A stretch of DNA of 36,513 bases from Candidatus Parepulonipiscium sp. PG-Nuni2H_MBin01. Its GTDB lineage: Bacteria > Bacillota > Clostridia > Lachnospirales > Cellulosilyticaceae. This document shows, piece by piece, positions 1 to 8,507 of this stretch. The position numbers and the translations under genes were made by a program. The notes under the pieces are model-generated. The model searched no databases, had not been told where the DNA came from, and saw only the letters and a program-made list of their open reading frames with translations. Within the stretch, counting starts at the first letter, position 1. Each line of letters begins with the position of its first letter. The stretch covers positions 1-36,513 of the forward strand of contig MDJM01000045.1 in assembly GCA_001994995.1 (NCBI GenBank), given 5' to 3'.

Positions 1-137
1 TAACAATTGCACATCCTAGTGGTTTAATGCAAAATGGTGTGGAAATAAATATTGATGGTGACCAAATCAATGTCCCTGCGGCATACGGATATAGAACAGC
101 ACGATTAATAATGGATGGTGTTGTTTACTATAAATAA
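1..137 (+). CDS. PrpF-family isomerase, C-terminal fragment
   Basis: Only the last 44 codons are in the window, reading from base 3 to TAA at 135-137. The visible peptide has the two blocks typical of the end of PrpF-family proteins: an HPSG motif (TIAHPSG) followed about 30 residues later by YRTARLIMDG and VVYYK. The family (2-methylaconitate cis-trans isomerase PrpF, methylitaconate isomerase, 4-oxalomesaconate tautomerase GalD) shifts double bonds in tricarboxylate-like substrates; the substrate here cannot be told. A long hairpin follows directly and two regulator genes lie downstream on the same strand, so a catabolic locus is likely. The fragment is partial because of the window edge; nothing suggests a broken gene. 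Confidence 0.72.
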   Translation, partial: TIAHPSGLMQNGVEINIDGDQINVPAAYGYRTARLIMDGVVYYK

Positions 138-141
138 AACA

Positions 142-179
142 AATATTGACTATCACTGGTAACAGTGGTAGTCAATATT
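142..179 (+). terminator. Hairpin after PrpF-family gene
   Basis: A 17-bp stem (142-158 with 163-179, one G-U pair) closes on a 4-nt loop 4 nt after the stop codon. No clean T run follows (ATAGTAAAAATT), so it may be an imperfect terminator or an mRNA 3'-end stabiliser. Confidence 0.6.
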
Positions 180-331
180 ATAGTAAAAATTAATAAATTT
201 ATATAGCTATATAGGATATAGTTATACTTAATATAGAAAAAAAGTATTAGACAATTAGAAATATGTTGGATATTATAAAAAAAGATATATAAAAAAATGA
301 AACAAATAGCATCGTATAAGGGGGAATTTAT

Positions 332-1015
332 ATGAGTAATTGGTTAGATATATGCATAGAATATACGGACTTAACGCAAGATAAACCATTAAATGAAGTA
401 TTGTATCAGAGCTTAAGATTTGTTTTTACTAGTGGACTCGTCTCTCCAGGCGAAAGAATTATAGAAAAAAAATTAGCACAGACCTTAAATGTAAGTAGAA
501 CTCCAGTTAGATTGGCTCTTAAACAATTGCAAAATGAAAATATATTATATTATGTACCTAAAGTCGGCTCCTTCACAAAATCTATTAATAAATCAGAACT
601 GGAAATGGTTTTTGAAACTAGGCAAAATTTAGAAATGTTCGTATTTGAAAGCGCCATTAGGAATATCAGCTTAATTGAGCTAGAGATACTTTGGAAAAAT
701 ATTGAAGATACAAAAATAGCTTATGCAAAAGGAGATAAAGAATTAATTTGTAAGCTTTTCGTCCAATTTAATTCAGTGATATATGCAGCAAGTAACTTAC
801 CGGTAATAACATCACTATTACAACATCTTAATGGATATTTACACAACTTTAGAATTAACTCTATAAACAATACAATCAGATGCTATGATGCCATTTTAGA
901 ACATGAGCAACTTGTACAGTGTTTAGCTAATAAAGATTTTAAGCAGTCTAAAGTTATATTACAAAAACATCTGGAACTATCTAGCAAAACAACTAGAGAA
1001 ACTATATTTGATTAA
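332..1015 (+). CDS. GntR-family transcriptional regulator (FCD type)
   Basis: A 227-residue DNA-binding regulator. Residues about 20-85 form the winged helix typical of GntR proteins: LVSPGERIIEKKLAQ, then the recognition region NVSRTPVRLALKQL and a wing ending PKVGSF. Residues about 90-215 are helical and fit the FCD ligand-binding domain of the FadR subgroup, which usually senses an organic acid and releases DNA. The start is supported by AAGGGGGAA at 319-327. The gene lies between a PrpF-type isomerase and a LysR regulator; control of the upstream catabolic genes is a reasonable inference. The 3' end runs close to the next gene (46 bp to its chosen start). Confidence 0.85.
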   Translation: MSNWLDICIEYTDLTQDKPLNEVLYQSLRFVFTSGLVSPGERIIEKKLAQTLNVSRTPVRLALKQLQNENILYYVPKVGSFTKSINKSELEMVFETRQNLEMFVFESAIRNISLIELEILWKNIEDTKIAYAKGDKELICKLFVQFNSVIYAASNLPVITSLLQHLNGYLHNFRINSINNTIRCYDAILEHEQLVQCLANKDFKQSKVILQKHLELSSKTTRETIFD

Positions 1016-1061
1016 AAATGGAGTTTTCTTGCTAAAATTTATACAACAGGGAGGTACATGG

Positions 1062-1967
1062 ATGGATTTTAAAGAACTTAATTATGTAATTGCACTTGCA
1101 GATTTTCAACAAATGACTAAGGCGGCTGAGCAACTATTTATTTCTCAACCGTCTCTTAGTAAATATATAAAAACCTTAGAAGATAGTTTAGGGATAAAGT
1201 TATTTAATAAAGTAGGTAATCGATTTGTATTAACTTATGCCGGTGAATGTTACGTTGAAAGTGCCAGAAAAATTTTAAATATTAGAGCAGAATTAGATGC
1301 AAAACTTTCTGATATAAGAAGTGCTGATGTAGGTCGTTTAAATATTGGTGTACCTCATACTAGGGCTTCTTATTTGTTGCCTTTAGTACTCCCTCGTTTC
1401 ACTGTAAAATACCCTAAGATTCAACTTAATATTTTTGAAGACAATGTTAAAGTATTAGAAGACGCTCTTCTTAATGGTAAACTTGATATTGCTCTACTTA
1501 TGACTCCTCTTAGCAGTTCCACACTTGACTACGAGGTTCTTAACGTGGAAAATATTTATTTAGTAATTTGCAAAGACCATCCTATGGTTAATTGTAGTAT
1601 TGATTTACCTGGTTCTCCCTACCCATTGATTGATCTAAATCTGTTTAAAAACGATACTTTTATTTTATCATATCATTCACAACGTATTGGCCAAATTGCT
1701 TATAAAGTTCTTGCACAAATGAATTTTATTCCTAGTTCTATATATAGAATTCAAAGTTTTATTACTGCACTCAAGCTCGTTGAAGTTAATAGTGGGGTTT
1801 GTTTTATGTCTGAATTTCATATAAAACACCTTGCTTGCAATAATATTACTCCTTTTACAATTAGTAAAGAAAAACTATCTTTTGAACTAGTTGTAGGCTA
1901 TCGAAAAGGTTCTTATTTATCTAAATATAGTAAAGACTTTATTTCTATAGTTAAAGATGTGCTATAA
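1062..1967 (+). CDS. LysR-family transcriptional regulator
   Basis: A 301-residue LysR-type regulator. The N-terminal helix-turn-helix is clear at residues about 17-37 (QMTKAAEQLFISQPSLSKYI), followed by the linker helix and a periplasmic-binding-protein-like effector domain from about residue 88. The start is placed at ATG 1062, not at the upstream in-frame ATG 1008, because GGGAGG at 1050-1055 is correctly spaced from 1062, the upstream extension overlaps the GntR gene, and the family begins MDFKELNYVI-like. Its position after a GntR regulator gives two unrelated regulators in tandem on +. Effector and targets cannot be read from sequence. Confidence 0.88.
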   Translation: MDFKELNYVIALADFQQMTKAAEQLFISQPSLSKYIKTLEDSLGIKLFNKVGNRFVLTYAGECYVESARKILNIRAELDAKLSDIRSADVGRLNIGVPHTRASYLLPLVLPRFTVKYPKIQLNIFEDNVKVLEDALLNGKLDIALLMTPLSSSTLDYEVLNVENIYLVICKDHPMVNCSIDLPGSPYPLIDLNLFKNDTFILSYHSQRIGQIAYKVLAQMNFIPSSIYRIQSFITALKLVEVNSGVCFMSEFHIKHLACNNITPFTISKEKLSFELVVGYRKGSYLSKYSKDFISIVKDVL

Positions 1968-2024
1968 ACACTTTTGGCTCATTGCCTAAACACACTAAAA
2001 TAAATTAATCAATGATATTGCTAG

Positions 2025-2056
2025 ATACGCTAAGAGATATACTTAGCGTATTTTTT
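2025..2056 (+). terminator. Intrinsic terminator after lysR
   Basis: A perfect 10-bp stem (2025-2034 with 2042-2051; ATACGCTAAG/CTTAGCGTAT) with a 7-nt loop is followed by TTTTTT on +. It ends the LysR transcript between two convergent genes. Confidence 0.85.
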
Positions 2057-2081
2057 ATACGTGCTTTTTAATTGCAATAAA

Positions 2082-2870
2082 CTAAACAGATAATAAAGGA
2101 GAATTTATATATTTTTCAGCAACATAAATCTGTATGTGCTTACCTATAGTCAATCCTTTTTCTTCTAAAGCATTTTTAGTAGTAATATAAGCTAAATCAG
2201 GCAAATTATTTTCACCACTTAAATGAGCTAACATTGCCCATTTTAAATCCTGGTGGTAAATATCAGCTAAAATTTTAGCTGCAGTATCATTACTTAAATG
2301 TCCTTTTTCACCCAAAATTCTTCTCTTAAGATAATAAGGATAATTTCCCACTTCTACCATATTGGGATCATGATTGAATTCAAGCATTATCCCATTACAA
2401 TTCTTTACTGCTGTTAATATGTTCGTATCAATAATACCTATGTCAGTGAATAATGCAATTCTCTTTTTTTCAGCTTCAAATATATAACCTACAGGATCTA
2501 CTGCATCATGACTTACCTTATAAGATTGTATAGTTAAATTCTTAATTTTAGTAGTTTGTTGCAATATCCTCTTATTACTCACTTTACCAATTAAATTATT
2601 CTTATCAATTACTTCCCAAGTTTTTTTTGTAGCATAAATAGGTGTATTATATTTTCTATTAAACACACCAATGCCTTTAACATGGTCACAATGTTCATGA
2701 GTTACAAATATTGCTTGTATACTTTCTGGCTTAACATCTATTTGATTTAAAGCTTCGATAGTACGCTTTTTACTAATACCTATATCTACTAAGATGTGTG
2801 TATCTTCAAAATTGATATAAGTGCAATTACCGCTACTACTACTTGCTAATGTACATAATTTTAGTTTCAT
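2082..2870 (-). CDS. walJ: WalJ/YycJ-type metallo-beta-lactamase-fold hydrolase
   Basis: A 262-residue MBL-fold protein. The metal-binding signature HEHCDH is at residues 58-63, preceded by SSSSGNCTYI and the DIGIS block that are typical of the YycJ/WalJ family; a further D (TDIGI) and the terminal histidine region LAHLSGENN are present. In Bacillus and Staphylococcus the gene sits in the walRK operon and is thought to act in DNA metabolism or cell-cycle coordination; here it stands alone, so only the family is secure. The start at 2870 (MKLKLCTL) is preferred because GGAGG at 2877-2881 abuts the earlier ATG at 2876 and is properly spaced for the second. An inverted repeat lies just upstream in its leader. 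Confidence 0.82.
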   Translation of the reverse strand: MKLKLCTLASSSSGNCTYINFEDTHILVDIGISKKRTIEALNQIDVKPESIQAIFVTHEHCDHVKGIGVFNRKYNTPIYATKKTWEVIDKNNLIGKVSNKRILQQTTKIKNLTIQSYKVSHDAVDPVGYIFEAEKKRIALFTDIGIIDTNILTAVKNCNGIMLEFNHDPNMVEVGNYPYYLKRRILGEKGHLSNDTAAKILADIYHQDLKWAMLAHLSGENNLPDLAYITTKNALEEKGLTIGKHIQIYVAEKYINSPLLSV

Positions 2871-2882
2871 ATTCATCCTCCA

Positions 2883-2922
2883 AGGCCTATGCTACCATAG
2901 TTAAATAGAATGTGATAGGCCT
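2883..2922 (-). promoter_or_regulatory. Inverted repeat in the walJ leader
   Basis: AGGCCTAT at 2883-2890 is perfectly complementary to ATAGGCCT at 2915-2922, spaced by 24 nt. It lies a few bases upstream of the walJ ribosome binding site, so in RNA it could form a hairpin there; as DNA it could be an operator. Confidence 0.35.
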
Positions 2923-3000
2923 ATACTTATTAGTACATTAATAATTATTAACAGATATAGTATAAATATACATGTAGCCAATAAATTATTTTTCATACAA

Positions 3001-3030
3001 TAAAAAAATACCAAGCACACGACTTGGTAT
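3001..3030 (-). terminator. Second terminator of the pyrF-carAB operon
   Basis: Read on -, ATACCAAG (3023-3030) pairs perfectly with CTTGGTAT (3008-3015) and is followed by seven T and more T-rich sequence. It backs up the hairpin at 3058-3094. Confidence 0.8.
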
Positions 3031-3057
3031 TCTTACTACTATATGTATTGCAAGCTA

Positions 3058-3094
3058 AAAGCTATTACTCTCCTAATAAGAAAGTAATAGCTTT
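3058..3094 (-). terminator. First terminator after carB
   Basis: An 11-bp perfect stem (3058-3068 with 3084-3094) begins 3 nt past the carB stop; on - it runs into TTTTAGC. With the hairpin at 3001-3030 it forms a tandem terminator. Confidence 0.7.
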
Positions 3095-3097
3095 ACA

Positions 3098-6000
3098 TTA
3101 ACCCATATTATAAATTTCAACCTCATCAGCACTTAAGCCTTTAATTGCAATATCAGCCATAGCAGACAAAGTATCTAATGAAGTAACAATTTGTAACGAT
3201 GACTCGATAGCAAGTCGTCTAATTTTAAAACCATCTCTAGTAGAATCATTACCTTTAGTTGGAGTATTAACTAATAAGTCTATTTCTCCACTTCTAATTA
3301 ATTCTAAAATTTCGTTACTACCTTCCGATAACTTTTTAATTACTCTAGCTTCAATACCTGCTAATTCAAGTTGTTTAGCAGTACCTTCAGTTGCAACAAA
3401 TTTATAACCGATATTAGCAAACTTCTTAGCTATCTCAACAAACTCTTGTTGGTCATAACGTTGAATAGTTGCTAAAATAGTTCCTTGCTTACTCGGCAAC
3501 TTCTTACCTGCCCCAACAAAGCCTTTATATAATGCTTCTTCAACAGTTTTACCTACGCCTAGAACTTCACCTGTTGACTTCATCTCAGGACCTAAACTTA
3601 CCTCAACTTGAGGTAACTTTTCTGTAGAAAACACAGGTACTTTTACAGCAAAAAAGTTTTCTGGCTCTGGATACAATCCTGTGCCATAATCTAGATTGGC
3701 TAATTTCTCCCCTAACATAACTTTAGTAGCTAAATCAATAATAGGGACATTAGTTACTTTAGAAATATAAGGTACAGTACGACTTGAGCGGGGATTTACT
3801 TCAATAATATATAGTTCATTTTTATACTCAATATATTGAATATTAATCATCCCTAAAATTTCAAACTCCTTAGCAATACGTTTAGTACAATTAATAATTT
3901 TCCCCTTAATATCATCTGAAATATTTACGCTAGGAAATAAAGTAGTACTATCCCCCGAATGAATACCAGCTCTTTCTAGATGCTCCATTATACCCGGAAT
4001 TAAAATGTCTTCTCCATCACAAATTGCATCTACCTCAATCTCTCGTCCCATTAAGTATCTATCAATCAATACAGGATTATTAGGGTCTCTATCAAATGCA
4101 TTACCAAGATATTTCTCAAGTTGTTGTTCTTCAAAAGTAATTTCCATTCCTTGCCCACCAAGAACATACGAAGGACGTACTAGTACAGGATACTTAAGCT
4201 CTCTAGCAACTTCTAGCCCTTCTTCAACTGACCAAATAGCTTTACCCTTAGGACGCTTGATATTAAGTTGTTCTAAAATATCATCAAATTTTTCCCTGTC
4301 TTCTGCTGCATCAACTTGCTTTGGCTGAGTTCCTAAAACGTTAATGCCCATCTCGTCACAAAACTTAGCTAACTTAATAGCAGTTTGACCTCCAAATTGC
4401 AAAATAACTCCACTAGGTTTTTCTTTTAAAATAATATGATAAACATCTTCATCGGTAAGAGGTTCAAAATATAATTTATCAGAAGTATTAAAGTCAGTAC
4501 TAACTGTTTCAGGATTATTATTTACAATAATTGTTTCAATACCACATTTTTTCAGCGCCATAATCGCATGAACCGAACAATAATCAAATTCAATCCCCTG
4601 ACCAATTCTAATAGGCCCCGAACCCATAACCATGACTTTTTTTCTATCAGAAACAACAACCTCATCTTCTTCATCATAAGTAGAATAAAAATAAGGTGTT
4701 TGCGCTTCAAATTCACCACCACATGTGTCAACCATCTTATACCCCGGTATTATGTTCCATTTAAATCTAAGCTCTCTAATTTCTTTTTCACTTACATTAA
4801 TGAAATCAGCAATTGCCTTATCAGAGAACCCACGCTTTTTTAACTTTTTTACATATTTAGGAGTTAAATTTTCAAATTCCATAAGTTTTAATTTTTCTTC
4901 CTGATCAACAATCCACTTAAATTTCTCTACAAAAAATATATCCATTCCAGTTATCTTACACACCTGTTCTTTTCGATAGTATCGTCTTAACATTTCAGCT
5001 AGGGCAAAAATCCGCTCATCATCTGCAATAACAACTTTCTGTTTTAATTCATCTAATGTACATTCGGCAAGCTTTTTATGTTCAAAACTAAACTGATTAA
5101 TTTCTAAAGAACGTAACCCTTTTAAAAACGCACTCTCAAAATTATTCCCTATAGCCATAATCTCACCTGTAGCCATCATTTTTGTACCTAATGTACGTTG
5201 CGCAGTGTAGAATTTATCAAATGGCCATTTAGGAATTTTTACAACTACATAATCCAAGGTAGGTTCAAAGCAGGCATAAGTTTTTCCTGTTATAGTATTT
5301 GGAATTTCATCTAATCCATATCCCAATGCAATCTTTGCAGACACTCTAGCAATTGGATACCCAGTTGCTTTTGATGCCAAAGCTGAAGAACGACTAACAC
5401 GAGGATTTATTTCTATTATTGCATATTCAAAACTATCAGGATGAAGCGCAATTTGTACGTTACAACCTCCTCTAATATCACACTCAGAAATTATATCTAA
5501 GGAAGCACGACGTAACATTTGGTATTCTTTATCCGATAAAGTTTGCGAAGGTGCTACAACAATACTATCACCAGTATGAATGCCAACAGGATCTATATTT
5601 TCCATATTACAAACGGTAATTACAGTACCGTATTGGTCACGCATTACTTCATATTCAATCTCTTTCCAGCCTTTAATACACTTTTCAATAAGAACTTGAT
5701 GTACTCTCGATAAATGCAGTCCACTTGCACTAATCTCACGAAGTTCTTGCTCAGTTTCAGCAATCCCCCCACCAGTTCCACCCAAAGTGTATGCTGGTCT
5801 TACAACTACAGGATAACCTAAAGTCCTTGCAAATAAAACGGCATCATCTACGCTCTCAACAGTTTTACTTTCAATAACAGGTTGATTTATTCTATTCATT
5901 AGACTTCTAAAGCCTTCTCTATCTTCACCTTCTTTAATAGCAGAAATTTGAGTCCCAATAACTTTAACGTTATACTTATCTAATATGCCTAAATCATGAA

Positions 6001-6304
6001 GTTCTACCGCTAGATTAAGAGCAGTTTGCCCACCTACTCCGGCTAGTAAACTATCTGGCCGTTCAAGTTCAATCACTTTCTCTAGAAATTGTGCATTAAG
6101 AGGTTCTATATAAATTTTATCTGCAACTTCTTTATCTGTCATAATTGTTGCCGGATTACTATTTACAAGTACAACCTCTATACCTTCCTCTCGAATAGCT
6201 TGACATGCTTGAGTTCCAGAGTAATCAAATTCAGCAGCTTGCCCTATTACAATAGGGCCTGAACCGATTACTAGCACTTTTTTTATACTTAAATCTCTTG
6301 GCAT
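3098..6304 (-). CDS. carB: Carbamoyl-phosphate synthase, large subunit
   Basis: 1068 residues, full length for CarB. It makes carbamoyl phosphate from bicarbonate, ATP and the ammonia channelled from CarA, feeding pyrimidine and arginine synthesis. The internal duplication is visible: [20 protein letters not shown] near residue 8 and [20 protein letters not shown] near residue 555 start two equivalent halves, each with an ATP-grasp domain ([26 protein letters not shown]) and an [11 protein letters not shown] / [11 protein letters not shown] block. The last about 130 residues form the MGS-like allosteric domain ([18 protein letters not shown]). The start has a GGAGGG site close upstream. carA lies 58 bp upstream in the same direction. 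Confidence 0.97.
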   Translation of the reverse strand: MPRDLSIKKVLVIGSGPIVIGQAAEFDYSGTQACQAIREEGIEVVLVNSNPATIMTDKEVADKIYIEPLNAQFLEKVIELERPDSLLAGVGGQTALNLAVELHDLGILDKYNVKVIGTQISAIKEGEDREGFRSLMNRINQPVIESKTVESVDDAVLFARTLGYPVVVRPAYTLGGTGGGIAETEQELREISASGLHLSRVHQVLIEKCIKGWKEIEYEVMRDQYGTVITVCNMENIDPVGIHTGDSIVVAPSQTLSDKEYQMLRRASLDIISECDIRGGCNVQIALHPDSFEYAIIEINPRVSRSSALASKATGYPIARVSAKIALGYGLDEIPNTITGKTYACFEPTLDYVVVKIPKWPFDKFYTAQRTLGTKMMATGEIMAIGNNFESAFLKGLRSLEINQFSFEHKKLAECTLDELKQKVVIADDERIFALAEMLRRYYRKEQVCKITGMDIFFVEKFKWIVDQEEKLKLMEFENLTPKYVKKLKKRGFSDKAIADFINVSEKEIRELRFKWNIIPGYKMVDTCGGEFEAQTPYFYSTYDEEDEVVVSDRKKVMVMGSGPIRIGQGIEFDYCSVHAIMALKKCGIETIIVNNNPETVSTDFNTSDKLYFEPLTDEDVYHIILKEKPSGVILQFGGQTAIKLAKFCDEMGINVLGTQPKQVDAAEDREKFDDILEQLNIKRPKGKAIWSVEEGLEVARELKYPVLVRPSYVLGGQGMEITFEEQQLEKYLGNAFDRDPNNPVLIDRYLMGREIEVDAICDGEDILIPGIMEHLERAGIHSGDSTTLFPSVNISDDIKGKIINCTKRIAKEFEILGMINIQYIEYKNELYIIEVNPRSSRTVPYISKVTNVPIIDLATKVMLGEKLANLDYGTGLYPEPENFFAVKVPVFSTEKLPQVEVSLGPEMKSTGEVLGVGKTVEEALYKGFVGAGKKLPSKQGTILATIQRYDQQEFVEIAKKFANIGYKFVATEGTAKQLELAGIEARVIKKLSEGSNEILELIRSGEIDLLVNTPTKGNDSTRDGFKIRRLAIESSLQIVTSLDTLSAMADIAIKGLSADEVEIYNMG

Positions 6305-6362
6305 TATAGCAGCCCTCCTTGAGTACTAAAATTAAGAGGTAAAACATTTGTAGGATGTAACA

Positions 6363-7424
6363 TTATAATTTACCCCCTTGCATGACATTAATAAATTCAT
6401 CAAATATATGGTCTGTATCAGTAGGCCCTGGCGCAGCTTCAGGATGAAATTGCACACTATAAATATTAAGATCTTTAAAATACATACCAGCGACTGTATT
6501 ATCATTTAAATTAGTATGGGTTAAAGTGGCTCCATCTGGCAAAGTATCTACGTGGTAATTATGGTTTTGAGATGTAATATAAACTCTGTTAGAAATAAAA
6601 TCTTTAATAGGATGGTTAGAACCATGGTGTCCAAACTTTAACTTAGCAGTATTTCCCCCAGTTGCAAGTGATAATAATTGATGTCCTAAACATATTGCTG
6701 TAATTGGTTTTTTTCCTATAAGTTTTTCCACTTCATTAATAACATTAGGAATATCTTTAGGGTCAGCTGGTCCATTTGAAATAAATATCCCATCTGGATT
6801 AACACTTAAGATGTTCTCAGCAGAAGTGAATGCTGGAAATATAGTAAGTTTACATCCTCGTTTAGCAAATTCTCTAACTATGTTCTGTTTTATACCACAA
6901 TCTAATATAGCTATGTGAATACCAGTTCCATCTATAGTATATTGTTCCTTAGTAGTTACTTCTGATACTGCCTGGTGATTTGCAAATTGGCTCAATTTCA
7001 TTTTAATTTGGCTAGGACTAAGCTTTCTTACTGCAATAATACCTCGCATAGTCCCATGGTTTCTAAGTACTTTAGTTAAGGATCTTGTATCTATCCCTTC
7101 AAGCCCAATTATTTTCTGAGCCTTCAGATATCCGTCTAATGTCAGCTCGCACCTAAAGTTATTTGGAAAATCACTTTTTTCTCTCGTTATAAAACCTTTA
7201 ACACTAGCTTTCTTTGACTCCATATCATCTAAATTAATTCCGTAGTTACCAACTAATGGATATGTCATAACAACTATTTGTCCGTAATATGAAGGGTCAG
7301 TTAATATTTCCTGATAACCCGTCATTCCTGTATTAAAAACTACCTCGCCTATAGATTCTTTTAGGTAACCAAAAGCTGTACCCTCAAAAATCTTTCCGTT
7401 TTCTAATATTAATTGTGCGTTCAA
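6363..7424 (-). CDS. carA: Carbamoyl-phosphate synthase, small (glutaminase) subunit
   Basis: 353 residues. It hydrolyses glutamine and passes ammonia to CarB. The N-terminal CPSase_sm domain (GEVVFNTGMTGYQEILTDPS) is followed by a class I glutamine amidotransferase domain whose catalytic triad is visible: C245 in ICLGHQ, H327 and E329 in QFHPE. The start codon is TTG at 7424-7422, preceded by AAAGGGGTGA that lies in the end of pyrF; the pyrF stop is only 6 bp away, so the two are translated from one message and probably coupled. The gene order pyrF-carA-carB suggests pyrimidine control of the operon rather than arginine control. Confidence 0.96.
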   Translation of the reverse strand: MNAQLILENGKIFEGTAFGYLKESIGEVVFNTGMTGYQEILTDPSYYGQIVVMTYPLVGNYGINLDDMESKKASVKGFITREKSDFPNNFRCELTLDGYLKAQKIIGLEGIDTRSLTKVLRNHGTMRGIIAVRKLSPSQIKMKLSQFANHQAVSEVTTKEQYTIDGTGIHIAILDCGIKQNIVREFAKRGCKLTIFPAFTSAENILSVNPDGIFISNGPADPKDIPNVINEVEKLIGKKPITAICLGHQLLSLATGGNTAKLKFGHHGSNHPIKDFISNRVYITSQNHNYHVDTLPDGATLTHTNLNDNTVAGMYFKDLNIYSVQFHPEAAPGPTDTDHIFDEFINVMQGGKL

Positions 7425-7430
7425 TCAAGC

Positions 7431-8333
7431 TCACCCCTTTAGATCATTTTTCATTTCTATAACTGCTTCTCTTGCTACCTTTGCAAAATCTTTTTCTTGT
7501 ATATTTTTAGTCTTATAAGCTGAGATTATACCACGTGAAGAGTTAATTATTGCTCCTCGTCCATCTTTATCAAAATAACCTTTTAAATCGGAGGCCTTCC
7601 CGCCTTGTGCGCCATATCCAGGTACTAGAAAGAACGTGTGTGGCATTAAACTTCGTAATTCTTCTCCTTGTTCTCTATAAGTTGCACCAACTACAGCACC
7701 TATGTTGCTATAACCATATTCACCAATTAAATTTTCTCCCCATTTGGAAACTAGGTCTGCTACATAATTATAAATATGTTTATTATCCAATTTTAAGTCT
7801 TGAATTTCGCAAGAACTTGGATTACTAGTTTTTACTAAGATAAATAATCCTTTATCAAATTGCTTACAAGCTCCTAAAAATGGTTCAATTCCATCATATC
7901 CTAAATACGGATTTACAGTAATTGCATCCTCATTCCACAAATCAAAATATTCCCCTTCAATATCTACACCAGCAATATGTCCCGCATAAGCTGCTGCAGT
8001 TGAAGCAATATCCCCACGTTTAACATCCCCAATGATAATAAGACCCTTAGATTTGCAATATTGAGTAGTTTCAAAATATGCTCGTAGTCCTTCCAAACCA
8101 TACTTTTCATACATTGCTATTTGAGGTTTTACTGCTGGTATAAGGTCATATATCTCATCAATAATCATTTTGTTAAAAGTAAAAAACATTTCACTAACAG
8201 CTTTAGGTGAATTTCCCCACTGCTCTAAACACTGTTCTTTTATAAACGTAGGAATCATTTCATATGTTGGGTCAAGCCCTACTACAGTTGGATTTTGTTT
8301 ATCTTCAATACTACTAATTAATCTATCAATCAT
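7431..8333 (-). CDS. pyrF: Orotidine 5'-phosphate decarboxylase
   Basis: 300 residues. It decarboxylates OMP to UMP, the last step of de novo pyrimidine synthesis. The longer length and layout fit the type 2 PyrF group, not the ~230-residue E. coli form. The catalytic D-K-x-x-D block is GDVKRGD (D103, K105, D108), and the N-terminal GLDPTYEMIP and the C-terminal phosphate-binding LVPGYGAQGG region are present. AAGGAGG stands just before the ATG. It is first in the leftward pyrF-carA-carB operon and is preceded by a leader with competing hairpins. Confidence 0.95.
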   Translation of the reverse strand: MIDRLISSIEDKQNPTVVGLDPTYEMIPTFIKEQCLEQWGNSPKAVSEMFFTFNKMIIDEIYDLIPAVKPQIAMYEKYGLEGLRAYFETTQYCKSKGLIIIGDVKRGDIASTAAAYAGHIAGVDIEGEYFDLWNEDAITVNPYLGYDGIEPFLGACKQFDKGLFILVKTSNPSSCEIQDLKLDNKHIYNYVADLVSKWGENLIGEYGYSNIGAVVGATYREQGEELRSLMPHTFFLVPGYGAQGGKASDLKGYFDKDGRGAIINSSRGIISAYKTKNIQEKDFAKVAREAVIEMKNDLKG

Positions 8334-8396
8334 TAAAAATCCTCCTTCTTATATTATAATCTCTTACCTTAAAGTATACCCTTTTACATAAATAAA

Positions 8397-8420
8397 GAGA
8401 CAATGATTTCCCATTGCCTC
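8397..8420 (-). terminator. Intrinsic terminator in the pyrF leader (attenuator)
   Basis: On -, GAGGCAATG (8420-8412) pairs with CATTGTCTC (8405-8397) with one G-U pair and a 6-nt loop, followed by TTTATTT. It can also stop read-through from the ParB-BMP gene. Its 5' arm can pair instead with an upstream segment (8453-8460), which makes it conditional. Confidence 0.75.
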
Positions 8421-8458
8421 CTCTACCAAATATATATTAACTTACCTCTAATAGGCAA
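8397..8458 (-). promoter_or_regulatory. Candidate transcription attenuator of pyrF-carA-carB
   Basis: Three hairpins can be drawn in the roughly 130-nt leader, read on -. First TTGCCT/AGGTAA (8458-8453 with 8447-8442, loop ATTAG). Second an antiterminator pairing ATTGCCT (8459-8453) with AGGCAAT (8419-8413). Third the terminator at 8420-8397. The first excludes the second, and the second excludes the third. This is the layout of PyrR-controlled pyr leaders (anti-antiterminator, antiterminator, terminator); the first hairpin carries AGAGG as PyrR sites do, but the full PyrR consensus is not obvious. The regulator is therefore inferred. Confidence 0.55.
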
Positions 8459-8472
8459 TACTTTTCTTACAC

Positions 8473-8502
8473 ATACTAGCATAATTAGGTACTATTTGTC
8501 AA
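8473..8502 (-). promoter_or_regulatory. Promoter of pyrF-carA-carB
   Basis: Read on -, TTGACA (8502-8497), an 18-bp spacer and TAGTAT (8478-8473) preceded by TGC, an extended -10. Transcription would start near 8466, giving the leader described above. The -35 lies just past the stop of the upstream gene. Confidence 0.7.
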
Positions 8503-8507
8503 CTACT

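Noticed and set aside
4005..4843. Frames on + inside carB
   Set aside because: They are antisense to conserved carB codons and have no ribosome binding sites.
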